Shown here in pieces: positions 34,020-43,753 of a stretch of DNA of 64,000 bases. The position numbers and the translations under genes were made by a program. The stretch is taken from contig NZ_JAALLN010000010.1 of NCBI RefSeq assembly GCF_011751075.1, positions 1-64,000 of the forward strand, given 5' to 3'. Below the pieces are notes generated by a model. That model searched no databases. It saw only the letters and a program-made list of their open reading frames with translations, and had not been told where the DNA came from. Numbering within the stretch: the stretch's first letter is position 1; every line of letters starts with the position of its first letter. The stretch comes from Flavobacterium poyangense. GTDB lineage: Bacteria; Bacteroidota; Bacteroidia; Flavobacteriales; Flavobacteriaceae.

Positions 34020-36280
34020 AATGGTCTGTCTTCTTTATTCACTCCAAAAGTTGGCGAAGGTTTGTTGCCCATATACAATTTTAGCTCTCCTCCTTTTACG
34101 ATCATATCGTGTGTGATATACGATTTGGTGTAAGGCTTTCCGTTGTATTCCGCTTTTTGGATGTACATATTGATATTGCTGTTGTTTACTGCATTTAATG
34201 TAAACGAAATTCCTTCTTTATGATGGATAACCGCGTGATTTACTAATGGACTTCCCAAAACATAAATTCCATTGGCAGGATTGACAGAATAAAATCCCAT
34301 CGAAGAAAAAACATACCAAGCAGACATCTGACCTAAATCTTCGTTACCGCATAATCCATCGGGTTTAGTAGAATAAAATTTATCGTCGATCTCACGAATT
34401 AATTTTGCTGTTTTCCAAGGTTGTCCGGCGTACGCATACAAATACGGAATGTGATGATTAGGCTCATTTCCTTGAGCATATTGTCCGATTAAACCACTGA
34501 TATCGGGAGAGATTTCTTCACCTTCAACCTTATCTGTTAATAAAAATAAAGCGTCTAATTTGGCTAAAAACTTATCCTCACTTCCAAATAAATTAATCAA
34601 ACCATAAGGATCCTGAGGTACTAACCAAGTATATTGCCAGGCATTTCCTTCTACATAATCATCCTTGCGATGCACTGACGAAAGAGGGTTAAATGGCGTT
34701 CTCCAACTTCCATCGGTTAATTTACCTCTCATAAATGTAGTTTCTTTATCAAAATAAAGTTTGTACAAATTGGCTCTTTTGGTAAAGTAATCGTAGTCTT
34801 CTGTTTTATTTAAAGCTTTTGCCATTTGAGCCACACAGTAATCGTCGATAGCGTATTCTAAAGCATTTCCAACCGATTCTCCAATTTTATCTGCCGGGAT
34901 ATATTCCAGTTTTTGAATATAATCCATACCGTCACGCGTTTGCATGGCCGTTTTTCTAATTGCTTCGTAAGCCAATGTTACATCATAGTCTCTATATCCT
35001 TTCAGGTAAGCGTCTGCAATTACGGCTATAGAATGGTTCCCATTCATGGTATTGGTTTCATTCCCCATTAAATGCCAAACCGGTAATCTTCCTTGCTGCT
35101 TGTAAATGGCCAGGAACGATTTGATAATATCATTAATCTTATCCGGTTGCGTAAGGGTATACAACGGGTGTAAAGCACGGTAGGTATCCCAAAGTGAAAA
35201 GGTGGTGTAATTTGTAAAATTAGCCTTTTCATATACTTTTTTATCTGTTCCAAGGTAATCTCCGTTGACATCATTAAAAATAGAAGGGGCAAACATGGTA
35301 TGATACAATGAAGTATAAAAAACTTTCATTGTTTTATCGTCTGCTTTTATTTGTATTTTACTCAGCTCTTTATTCCACTTAGTATTGGCTTCTTTTACTA
35401 CTTTATCAAAATCCCAGTGCGGAATCTCTGCTTGTATATTGGTAAAAGCATTCTCGTAACTTACGGGAGAAATTCCCACTTTTACTAAAACCTGTTTGTT
35501 TTTTAGTCTCGTAAAATCCACTACGGCTTTCATTTTCAAACCTTCTCCTTCATTTCCTTTCACAGGAGCAATGCTATCATATAAAGTCAAAGCGGCGATT
35601 GGCTCCGAAAATTCCATTGCAAAATAAATGCGCTGATCTGTAGCCCAGCCTTTAGAATAGCGATATCCTATAAGAGTCTTTTCGTTTATCTTTTTTATAA
35701 ATGTTTTTACGGGTTTGTCCCATCCAATTCCGTCAGCAAGGTCCAATAAAACATGAGAATCGGTAGCCGAATCAAACGTATATTTATGAAAACCAACTCT
35801 TTCGCTGGTCGTTAGTTCTGCTTTAATTTTGTATTTGTCTAATAAAACACTGTAATACCCGGGTTTACTGACTTCGTTTTGATGTGAGAAGTAGGAACCG
35901 TAACCGTTTACCATATCTTCTTTTGTTCCCCTTGTCAATGCAACTTTTCCGGATACCGGCAACAAAAGAATATCATTTAAATCCCCTATTCCTGTTCCGC
36001 TCAAATGTGTATGTGTAAAACCTAAAATCGTATTACTCGCATAGTTGTAACCGCTACACCAATCCCAACCTTCAAACACATTTACCGGCCCTAACTGAAC
36101 AGCTCCAAAAGGAACATTAGCTCCAACAAATACATGTCCATGACCGGCAGATCCGATCAAAGGATTTACATAACTGGTATAATCAGCATGGTGTCGTTTT
36201 ATTTTACTTTCTTGTGCAAATACTGATAAATTAACCAGCATAATTAGTAGGACAATAACGTGCTTGTGTTTTTTATTCAT
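34016..36280 (-). CDS. GH92 alpha-mannosidase (second)
   Basis: A 754-residue secreted protein with signal peptide MNKKHKHVIVLLIMLVNLSVFAQ. GH92 blocks: YVNPLIGSAGHGHVFVGANVPFG, SLWDTYRALHPLYTL, VEGNAWQYTWLVPQDPYGLINLFG and GLCGNEDLGQMSAWYVFSSMGFYSVNP, including the conserved acidic residues. The GNEPNHH segment (general region of alpha-1,2-specific members) is kept here, while the neighbouring GH92 has GNQPIQH. It probably removes alpha-1,2-linked mannose caps. It lies 101 bases downstream of the beta-mannosidase gene in the same operon. Confidence 0.93.
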   Translation of the reverse strand: MNKKHKHVIVLLIMLVNLSVFAQESKIKRHHADYTSYVNPLIGSAGHGHVFVGANVPFGAVQLGPVNVFEGWDWCSGYNYASNTILGFTHTHLSGTGIGDLNDILLLPVSGKVALTRGTKEDMVNGYGSYFSHQNEVSKPGYYSVLLDKYKIKAELTTSERVGFHKYTFDSATDSHVLLDLADGIGWDKPVKTFIKKINEKTLIGYRYSKGWATDQRIYFAMEFSEPIAALTLYDSIAPVKGNEGEGLKMKAVVDFTRLKNKQVLVKVGISPVSYENAFTNIQAEIPHWDFDKVVKEANTKWNKELSKIQIKADDKTMKVFYTSLYHTMFAPSIFNDVNGDYLGTDKKVYEKANFTNYTTFSLWDTYRALHPLYTLTQPDKINDIIKSFLAIYKQQGRLPVWHLMGNETNTMNGNHSIAVIADAYLKGYRDYDVTLAYEAIRKTAMQTRDGMDYIQKLEYIPADKIGESVGNALEYAIDDYCVAQMAKALNKTEDYDYFTKRANLYKLYFDKETTFMRGKLTDGSWRTPFNPLSSVHRKDDYVEGNAWQYTWLVPQDPYGLINLFGSEDKFLAKLDALFLLTDKVEGEEISPDISGLIGQYAQGNEPNHHIPYLYAYAGQPWKTAKLIREIDDKFYSTKPDGLCGNEDLGQMSAWYVFSSMGFYSVNPANGIYVLGSPLVNHAVIHHKEGISFTLNAVNNSNINMYIQKAEYNGKPYTKSYITHDMIVKGGELKLYMGNKPSPTFGVNKEDRPL

Positions 36281-36381
36281 TTTAATTTATTTTATTGATG
36301 TGCATGGGTATGTTTCGGGTCTATGGATTTGTATGGGTTCCAGGTGGAGACGCACTGCTGTGCATCTCTACACGGGTATAT

Positions 36382-38373
36382 TTATTTGTATTTATTTAAA
36401 ACATCGTACAACGAAACAACCTTGATATCGGGATTTACTATTTTGCCCTCAAATGAAAGGGTTTTCTCTTCTCCGGCTTTCATATCTATATAATTATCAC
36501 TCCATTTTCCGGTGTATCCTTTTATAGAAATGAAGACATATTTTGAGGCCTTTACGGCTTTTAAAATCACTTTATTCCCCTTTACCTGCCAGCTTATTTT
36601 TGGGTCTTCAAATAATAAGTCTTTTGGACGGGTAAGGTCTATTTCGGGGGTGATATCATCCCGATAGGCTTCCCGCATGGCATACCAGGCCGCTTTGGGT
36701 TGGCGGTTGTAATAATCGGTAACACTCCAACTCGCTACCGGCCAGCAATCGTTAAGCTGCCAAACTAAAGTTCCCATATTGTAAGGGGCTTTAGAACGAT
36801 GAATACCAATAATATTCTTGAGCGAATAATATTGTAGGCATTGCGTGAGATAGGTATAATCTTCCACATTCATCTTTTTTATTTTGGTGGAATCTATAAA
36901 GTATCGGTTTAAATAGGAATCTAATTTTATAAAACCTTTCCCGGCTTTTTGATGGGCCTGCAAAATGTCTGAATACAAATATCGGTCCTCGGGTAATGTA
37001 AAGGCTTCAACAGAAGAATAATTAGGCATGGCCTGCATGCCATATTCACTTACAAAACGACCTGTTTTATTCTTTACGGCTTCTATATCTTCTAATCCCC
37101 ACCAAGTGCCCCAATAGTGGCTGTCTCCTTCGGTAATACTTTTTTCTTTAGACCAGTGAAACAAAGGCGAAGAGCTAATATAAGGTCGTTTATCGTCTAC
37201 TTCTTTTACCCATTTTGGAATACTGTCCTGAAACAAACGAACATAATCATGCCACAAACGGGTTGAATCCTGTTTGGACATTTTCATACTTTTTTGCCAT
37301 CCCCAATTTTTAAAGGCTTCATCGGCTTCATTATTACCGCACCACAAAACAATACTTTTATGGTGTCGCAAACGTTTAACCTGATATTTAACTTCTTCTT
37401 TTACGTTGTCAAAAAAGGCTTTGTCACCCGGAACCATAGTACCGGCGAACATAAAATCCTGCCAGACATTGATTCCGTATTTATCGCATAAATCATAAAA
37501 ATAATCGTCTTCATAAATTCCTCCGCCCCAAACGCGAAGCATATTCATATTGGCGTCTTTTGCCAAAGCAATTACTTTTTCGTATTCTTTTTTGGTCATT
37601 CTGGAAAGAAAAGCATCGGAAGGAATATAATTAGCTCCTTTCATATAAACCGGTTTACCATCTATTCTAAAGTAAAATGATTTACCAAGACTGTCCGGCT
37701 GCTGTACCAATTCGATCTTACGGTTTAAAACATATGGTTGCTCTGTTTCTTTTTTATCGTAAGCTTCCAGTCGTGGTGTTTTCCAAATTCCACAAGTTGT
37801 AAATTTAGGTCCCCAATCCCATCCAAAATGATATTGTGCTTTACGAACATAAGCACGAGGGTTATCAGGAATTACAAAAGGCAGGTCTTTTTTAGCAAGA
37901 GAATCAACCACATTTTGAGCAGACTCGAATACAATAACTAAATCATTATCTCCTGATTTTAGTACTTTTTTTACATCTACACGCCATTGACGGAACATAT
38001 TGTTGGCTTTTAAAACCAACTGATTGTTCAGGTAAACTGTAGCATAAGTATCCAGTCCATCAAAGACCAATTCTGTGTTTTTCTTTTTTAGTGTCGCTTC
38101 AGCTACCTTAAAAGTCGTTTTATACTCCCAGTTTTTGCGTTCTACCCATACCACTTTCTTCTCATTGTCTCTGTAAAATGGGTCGGGGATTGCTTTATTG
38201 TTTAATAAATCGGTATGAATCTCTCCTGGAACTGTAGCCGGGTACCATTTTTGCGTTTTTTCTTCACGATATTTCCAATCTTGTTTTAAATCAATATTCT
38301 GAGCAGTAACTACCGATGAGAACTGGATTAGACCAAGGCAGATTATGCTATAAAAGTTCTTTCTTAAATTCAT
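36382..38373 (-). CDS. GH2 beta-mannosidase lacking internal domains
   Basis: A 663-residue secreted enzyme, signal peptide MNLRKNFYSIICLGLIQFSSVVTAQ. Sugar-binding domain ~30-205 (YHFGWDWGPKFTTCGIWKTP). TIM barrel ~240-570 with acid/base Glu349 in WCGNNEADEAF and nucleophile Glu443 in FVSEYGMQAMP, both intact. Usual members are about 820-860 residues. Here the sugar-binding domain ends at RLEAYDKKETEQPYVLNRK and runs straight into IELVQQPDSLGKSFYFRIDG, so the immunoglobulin-like domain 2 is almost entirely missing, and a domain after the barrel (~575-600) is also very short. It would remove the beta-linked core mannose. Confidence 0.88.
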   Translation of the reverse strand: MNLRKNFYSIICLGLIQFSSVVTAQNIDLKQDWKYREEKTQKWYPATVPGEIHTDLLNNKAIPDPFYRDNEKKVVWVERKNWEYKTTFKVAEATLKKKNTELVFDGLDTYATVYLNNQLVLKANNMFRQWRVDVKKVLKSGDNDLVIVFESAQNVVDSLAKKDLPFVIPDNPRAYVRKAQYHFGWDWGPKFTTCGIWKTPRLEAYDKKETEQPYVLNRKIELVQQPDSLGKSFYFRIDGKPVYMKGANYIPSDAFLSRMTKKEYEKVIALAKDANMNMLRVWGGGIYEDDYFYDLCDKYGINVWQDFMFAGTMVPGDKAFFDNVKEEVKYQVKRLRHHKSIVLWCGNNEADEAFKNWGWQKSMKMSKQDSTRLWHDYVRLFQDSIPKWVKEVDDKRPYISSSPLFHWSKEKSITEGDSHYWGTWWGLEDIEAVKNKTGRFVSEYGMQAMPNYSSVEAFTLPEDRYLYSDILQAHQKAGKGFIKLDSYLNRYFIDSTKIKKMNVEDYTYLTQCLQYYSLKNIIGIHRSKAPYNMGTLVWQLNDCWPVASWSVTDYYNRQPKAAWYAMREAYRDDITPEIDLTRPKDLLFEDPKISWQVKGNKVILKAVKASKYVFISIKGYTGKWSDNYIDMKAGEEKTLSFEGKIVNPDIKVVSLYDVLNKYK

Positions 38374-38420
38374 TTTATTTGGGAATAAAGATGCTATATG
38401 AATTTTAATTTTTGGCAGTA

Positions 38421-38460
38421 GGAGAAGGAATAAAGCGCTACACCATTATTCCTCCTCTTT
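38421..38460. other. Hairpin upstream of the beta-mannosidase gene
   Basis: GGAATAA (38428-38434) pairs with TTATTCC (38447-38453), with outer purine/pyrimidine pairing AGGAG / CTCCT, about 50 bases before the start codon at 38373. It is the second hairpin in the susD-GH2 spacer and may affect readthrough or RNA stability. Confidence 0.4.
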
Positions 38461-38771
38461 AGGGGTATATGTCAACGAATAACTAACAAAATATTCAAAA
38501 ATCATTTTCCTAATACTGCATCTATTTTAACGGGAATTTGTGTAACAATTTAATCAATTTAACTGGAGTTACTGTATTTTAAATCAACTTATTAACAACC
38601 CTAAAAACTATTCTTCCTTATTCTTTAATTTCTTTCGGTGTATTAAAAAAGAACCTCCTTTTTTTCAGCAAAAACGATTTTAGCTGCTGCGAAAAAAAAG
38701 ACATTATTACAATACAATAAAATCTTAGAAATAAGAATTAAATCAGGTAATTATCAATTGATGTTTTAAAG

Positions 38772-38804
38772 ATAAGCCGGGTAACAGGACATTACCCGAC
38801 TTAT
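38772..38804 (-). terminator. Attenuating hairpin between susD and the glycosidase genes
   Basis: ATAAGCCGGGTAA and TTACCCGACTTAT form a 13-bp stem with one mismatch and a 7-base loop, 31 bases after the susD stop. No strong T-run follows on the minus strand, so partial termination or an RNA end-point is likely. The 462-bp spacer has no gene. Confidence 0.55.
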
Positions 38805-38835
38805 ACTAACAAACCAACCAAATATATATTTTATA

Positions 38836-40350
38836 CTATTTGTCCCACCAGATTCTGGTTGTCATAAGATCTAATCCCTGACGTTGAATGGCAGCCTTAT
38901 AATTGTCTTCATTTGTTACCAACTCAGACTGATCGTAAATTAATCTTCTCGGAATAGTTCCCTGCGTTTCTCCTCGAGGGTCATTAACAGGAACCAATGC
39001 CGGAAAACCAGTTCTTCTATACTCTGAAAAAGCTTCAAAACCATTAAACAATAAAACAATCCATTTTTGACCTATAATTTGTTCTATTTTTTGTGCTTCT
39101 GTACCAGCTGATTTAAAAGGAAACGCTGCGATATAGGCATTGTATTCCGCCAATGAAACCGGTGGAACTTTGTCTCCGAAAATAGTCAGAATCTGCATGG
39201 CTGCTTTTACTCCGTCTTCATAGTGTTTTTGTGCTGTTCCGCCAACATTCCAGCCTTTCACTGCTGCTTCCGCCAAGATAAATTCTACTTCGGCATAAGA
39301 CATCAATAAAGTAGGTGCATCTAAACGCAACACTGTAGAAGTATTCGGATCTGAAAAAAGCTTTTTATCACCACCCGGAAATTCTGTAGCATCATTAGCA
39401 AGACCTTGCTGACTTGCAGGAGAATTATTCCCGCTTGCTTCCAACTTGGCATAAATTCTTAAACGCGGATCATTTGTGTTTTTCAATGCGTCTATAAAAG
39501 TCTTGCTGTACTTGATGTTTGCCTCTCCTCCGTTCAGATCATTTCTAACCCATGAAGAAGTAATCGGATTGGTTTTAACTCCTGCCGGACCTGCATCATG
39601 TTTTAACACAACACTGTCGATATTTGAAGTAAATACACCTTTTGCAGCTGCTTTTTCGACATATTCTCTTGCTTTGACAGGATTTACTTTAGACAAACGC
39701 ATGGCTACTCTTAGCATTAATGAGTTTGCAAACTTTTTCCATCTTGCTACATCACTTTGATAATACAAATCTGCATTACCTACAAAACCTTTATTGGCAT
39801 CTAATGCTGTTCCTGCTTCATCCAGTTCTTTTAAAAAATCATTATAGATTGCTTCCTGTGTATCGTATTTCGGAGCAAAAACATTTCCGTTGTATCCTTT
39901 TCCTGCTTCAAAATAAGGGATCTCACCATAAGTATCTGTCAGCTTCTGAAACATCATTACTTTCATAATTCTGCAAGCCTGAATCATATTGGAGTTCTCA
40001 GGCGTGTTTTCTAGCACCGATAACAACTGCATGATCTGATTCAGTCCCTTTCCATACGATTCTCCAAAAAGAGAAGCTGAATACTCCGGAGAATAAGTGT
40101 ATTTTGATCCCGGTCCTCCCAACGAAGAAAAGTGCTGTACGATTTGAGCTGCATAAGAATTATTCCCTCTTGTATTAGAAAAATCCTGTCCGTCAACATA
40201 AATTTCAGCAAGGGTAAACATCGATTTTACCGCTGGATCTGTCAAGGCATTCGGGTTTTTATTCATTTCCTCAAATCCTTTATCGCATGATGTTAGTGTT
40301 AATGTACCAACTAACGCAGCGCAAAATATTTTTATATATTTATTTTTCAT
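38836..40350 (-). CDS. SusD/RagB family surface glycan-binding lipoprotein
   Basis: A 504-residue lipoprotein; the signal peptide ends in TLTSCDKGFEEMN with the lipid-attached Cys at about residue 22. The body is rich in helices typical of the TPR-like SusD fold, of the SusD-like_2 subfamily (start DKGFEEMNKNPNAL, later PTLLMSYAEVEFILAEAAVKG and the ends YEDGVKAAMQI and FEAFSEYRRTGFPAL). It caps the SusC channel and captures oligosaccharide. Immediately downstream of susC (16-base gap). Confidence 0.95.
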   Translation of the reverse strand: MKNKYIKIFCAALVGTLTLTSCDKGFEEMNKNPNALTDPAVKSMFTLAEIYVDGQDFSNTRGNNSYAAQIVQHFSSLGGPGSKYTYSPEYSASLFGESYGKGLNQIMQLLSVLENTPENSNMIQACRIMKVMMFQKLTDTYGEIPYFEAGKGYNGNVFAPKYDTQEAIYNDFLKELDEAGTALDANKGFVGNADLYYQSDVARWKKFANSLMLRVAMRLSKVNPVKAREYVEKAAAKGVFTSNIDSVVLKHDAGPAGVKTNPITSSWVRNDLNGGEANIKYSKTFIDALKNTNDPRLRIYAKLEASGNNSPASQQGLANDATEFPGGDKKLFSDPNTSTVLRLDAPTLLMSYAEVEFILAEAAVKGWNVGGTAQKHYEDGVKAAMQILTIFGDKVPPVSLAEYNAYIAAFPFKSAGTEAQKIEQIIGQKWIVLLFNGFEAFSEYRRTGFPALVPVNDPRGETQGTIPRRLIYDQSELVTNEDNYKAAIQRQGLDLMTTRIWWDK

Positions 40351-40366
40351 TTTTTAATTTTTAGGA

Positions 40367-43300
40367 TTAGAATTTAACATTAAGCGTTACACCGTAATTT
40401 CTTGTCAAAGGCATAGAAGCTCTTTCAAGTCCTTGTGCATTACTATTAGAATAGTTAGATTCCGGATCAATGTTTGGCACTTTATCATAGATTGTCCATA
40501 AATTATGAGCTGAGAAAGCTAAACTAATAGATTGAAATGGCGATTTCTTGATAAAAGAACTTGGGAAATTATAAGCAAAAGAAATCGCTCTAAGTTTTAC
40601 AAAATCAGCATCGTATACAAAGTTTGAGGTTATATCACTATAACTTCTCCAATAATCGTAAGCCGACAATTGTTTGTTAACCGGAGCACCATTAAAATCA
40701 ATACCTGATACCGCAACTCCTCCTTCACGACCGGAAAGTGTTGATTCGGTCAATCCGTAGCGAGTTCCCAACTGATTTGTAGCAGAATAGATTTCGCCAC
40801 CAAACTTAGCATCTACTAAAATAGAAAGAGTGAAGTTTTTATATGAAAAATCATTTGAAAGTCCCATTGAAGTTGGTGCCACACCTTGTCCGGCAACGAT
40901 TAAATCGCCTCTTACAAATCGCCCATCGTTCCCTAACAGAATGTTTCCTTTTTCGTCTCTCAGGTAATCATAAGCTGTAATAACTCCAAAAGGCTCTCCT
41001 TTCTTTAAAACTACAGAAGCTCTTCCGTCTCTGTTTCCTTCCAGTACTTTCATAGGAACTTTTCCTGACAGACTAACTACTTCACTATCATTATAAGCAA
41101 AATTATAACCTACACTCCAGGAGAAACTTGGTGTTTTTATCGCTTTCACATTGATTGCAAACTCCACCCCTCTGTTCAGAATCTGCCCCACATTGATTTT
41201 AGTTGTTCTAAAACCCGAAGCTTGAGAAATATCTGCATCTGCAATATCTTTAGTTGTCTTTTTACTGTAAAAAGTCAAATCTGTACTCACTCTGTTGTTA
41301 AAGAATGTGTTTTCAAAACCAAATTCAATTGTGCTTACATTATAAGGCTTCAAAAATTGGTTTGGAACAGTCTCTCCATTAATCCCTAAAATAGGTTGAC
41401 CTTGCGAATCTGTTTGCCCGTCCGGTGTTGTATAAGTTAAATCTAAAGCATATGCTTCTTGCAATCCTCCTCCTACGTTACCCCAACCGGCTCTAATTTT
41501 ACCATAAGACATCCATTCCGGTAATTTTATCACCTCAGAATAAATAAAACTGGTACTTACCGATGGATAAAAAATACTATTATCTTGCGGATTTAAAGTA
41601 GAAAACCAGTCTTGACGGCCTGTTAAACTAACAAATAAGAAATCTTTGTATCCTAAATCTGCTGAGTAAAAAAGAGAGTTTACTTCGCGTTCAGAAAATA
41701 ACTTTTCCGTTTTATCCGGTTGCGTATTTCCATAGAAATATTTAAACGGTACAATAAAATTATTCCCTTTCATTTTAATACCACTAAATCTGTTGTGTTG
41801 ACGATTGGCGCCGACAAAAGCATCTAATGATAAATTTTTAACGATATCTCCTCTATACCCTAAATAACCGGAAGCATTAACTTCTGAACGATTTTCCACT
41901 CTGTTTTCATACGATCCTCCTGGATTGTAATTGATTCCTGTTGGCTCAATTTCAGTATACTCGTAGTTAATATCATCTGCACCGATAACAGCTTTAGCAT
42001 AAAGTTTATCCGTAATGTTATAAGTTACTTTTGCAGAACCGATAAAACGTTTTCTAAGATCTTCGTTTAAAGGCTGTTCTGTAGTAAAATATGGGTTGGT
42101 GTGGTACACATTGGCACCAAAATAATCTGCTTCTCCCCCATTTTGATCGTAGGCATTTCTAAGCCATCTGATGTCTGTGCTCGGAGTCAGGAAAGTAGTT
42201 GGAAAAGAAGGATTTCTAGGAGAATCGTTCAGATAAGGTCTGTTCTTACTTTTCTCTACAATGTACTGTGCATTTGCCTCTACATTTATTTTCTTGTTTG
42301 GAGCCGAGTTTAAACTCAACGAAATGTTATTTCTACCGAAATTTGTGCCCGGTAAAATAGACTCGTCTTTTGTGTTTCCTACAGATAATCTGAAGTTCGT
42401 CGTTTCATTTCCACCTGAAATGGCAAGAGTGTTACTGAAAGAAGTTCCCGTTCTGTAGAAATTTTCCACATTGTTCTTTCCATATGCCTGATAAGGTCTT
42501 GTGGCACCGTCTATTGAGATTGAATTGGTACCGTCATATCTATCACCCCAGGCAAAATAGTAAGAATCTCTAGCTTCCTGCAAATTACCGAATCTTTTAT
42601 AAACACCATTTACCGGTGCTCCTGCGCCGTACTGATCCTGCCAGTTTAAAAGACTTGCCGGTGTATTAAAAGTAACATTTGTACTAAAATCTACTCCCAG
42701 TCCTGTTCCGTTTTTACCTTTTTTAGTCGTAATCAAGATCACACCGTTTGATCCTCTGTACCCATATAAAGCAGAAGCGGCACTCCCTTTTAATACAGAC
42801 ATCGTTGCAATATCCTCCGGGTTGAAAGAAGACATACCATCACCTTTATCGGCGCCTCCCCACATTCCCGCATTTCCTTGTTGACTATTATCAATCGGAA
42901 TACCATCAACTACATACAAAGGCTGATTAAGACCCGAAGCCGAAGTAGCTCCACGAATAACCACACGGCTGGAACCCGAAGGCCCGGTAACCGGTGCAGA
43001 AACGTTAACCCCTGCAATTTTCCCTTGAAGGGCATTACCTAAGTTAATTTCTTTATTCTTTGTCAGTTCATCTCCTTTTACTTCCCCAACGGCATAACCT
43101 AAACTTTTCTTTTGTTTTTTAACACCGAATGAAGTGATTACAACCTCATTTAATTCTTGCTTGCTTTCTGATAATACAACAGAAATTGTCTTTTCATTTT
43201 CCTGAAGTACTACTGATTTTGATACAAACCCCAGAGAAGCTATTTTTAAAGTAACTTTTCCTTCGGGAACATTTAACTTAAACTGACCGTCAAAGTCTGT

Positions 43301-43456
43301 AATTGCATTAAATGGTTTTCCTTGTACTTCAACCGATGCACCAACAACTCCCTTGTTCTCTGCATCTACCACTATGCCTGTTATTAATCGATTTTGTGCA
43401 ACAACACCTAAGCTGCTGAACAATATCATTCCTAACACTGCTAAAATTCGTTTCAT
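40367..43456 (-). CDS. SusC/RagA TonB-linked outer-membrane transporter
   Basis: 1029 residues if the second ATG (MKRILAVLG) is used; a start 6 bases upstream is also possible. After the signal peptide comes a CarboxypepD_reg-like domain (~22-100, GIVVDAENKGVVGASVEVQG), then the plug (NLGNALQGKIAGVNVSAPV, GSSRVVIRGATSASG, PLYVVDGIPID, the SusC hallmark) and a 22-strand barrel ending LTRNYGVTLNVKF. It imports glycan fragments with SusD using TonB energy. First gene of the mannoside operon, preceded by a palindromic LacI-type operator. Confidence 0.97.
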   Translation of the reverse strand: MKRILAVLGMILFSSLGVVAQNRLITGIVVDAENKGVVGASVEVQGKPFNAITDFDGQFKLNVPEGKVTLKIASLGFVSKSVVLQENEKTISVVLSESKQELNEVVITSFGVKKQKKSLGYAVGEVKGDELTKNKEINLGNALQGKIAGVNVSAPVTGPSGSSRVVIRGATSASGLNQPLYVVDGIPIDNSQQGNAGMWGGADKGDGMSSFNPEDIATMSVLKGSAASALYGYRGSNGVILITTKKGKNGTGLGVDFSTNVTFNTPASLLNWQDQYGAGAPVNGVYKRFGNLQEARDSYYFAWGDRYDGTNSISIDGATRPYQAYGKNNVENFYRTGTSFSNTLAISGGNETTNFRLSVGNTKDESILPGTNFGRNNISLSLNSAPNKKINVEANAQYIVEKSKNRPYLNDSPRNPSFPTTFLTPSTDIRWLRNAYDQNGGEADYFGANVYHTNPYFTTEQPLNEDLRKRFIGSAKVTYNITDKLYAKAVIGADDINYEYTEIEPTGINYNPGGSYENRVENRSEVNASGYLGYRGDIVKNLSLDAFVGANRQHNRFSGIKMKGNNFIVPFKYFYGNTQPDKTEKLFSEREVNSLFYSADLGYKDFLFVSLTGRQDWFSTLNPQDNSIFYPSVSTSFIYSEVIKLPEWMSYGKIRAGWGNVGGGLQEAYALDLTYTTPDGQTDSQGQPILGINGETVPNQFLKPYNVSTIEFGFENTFFNNRVSTDLTFYSKKTTKDIADADISQASGFRTTKINVGQILNRGVEFAINVKAIKTPSFSWSVGYNFAYNDSEVVSLSGKVPMKVLEGNRDGRASVVLKKGEPFGVITAYDYLRDEKGNILLGNDGRFVRGDLIVAGQGVAPTSMGLSNDFSYKNFTLSILVDAKFGGEIYSATNQLGTRYGLTESTLSGREGGVAVSGIDFNGAPVNKQLSAYDYWRSYSDITSNFVYDADFVKLRAISFAYNFPSSFIKKSPFQSISLAFSAHNLWTIYDKVPNIDPESNYSNSNAQGLERASMPLTRNYGVTLNVKF

Positions 43457-43666
43457 AAGCATTTTTTTTGGTTTAATTGTTTTGATTATTGTTTGTTTCT
43501 AACGCGTTTGTTTTAAAATATTAATAAAAAATTCGAACTCTGTTTCAATAAAAATAGCTGCCATTTTTAGATACGCTAACTTCTAAAAAATGTATGTACC
43601 AACCGTTTTTCTATATATCTGTTTCTTTAGAAGAATAACTACTAATTGTTTGTGCTTCTTACTTTA

Positions 43667-43688
43667 TTTACTAAAACGTTTTAGTAAA
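43667..43688. promoter_or_regulatory. LacI-family operator upstream of susC
   Basis: A perfect 22-bp palindrome: TTTACTAAAAC followed by its exact complement, with the central CG typical of LacI-family operators. It lies about 210 bases before the susC start. A 20-of-22 match stands before the adjacent lacI gene (44819-44840). Confidence 0.75.
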
Positions 43689-43753
43689 ATGACTAAAAAA
43701 AATCTGCTGTTACACCTATTTTTTTCTTTATAATTTTAAATATATATTGTTGC

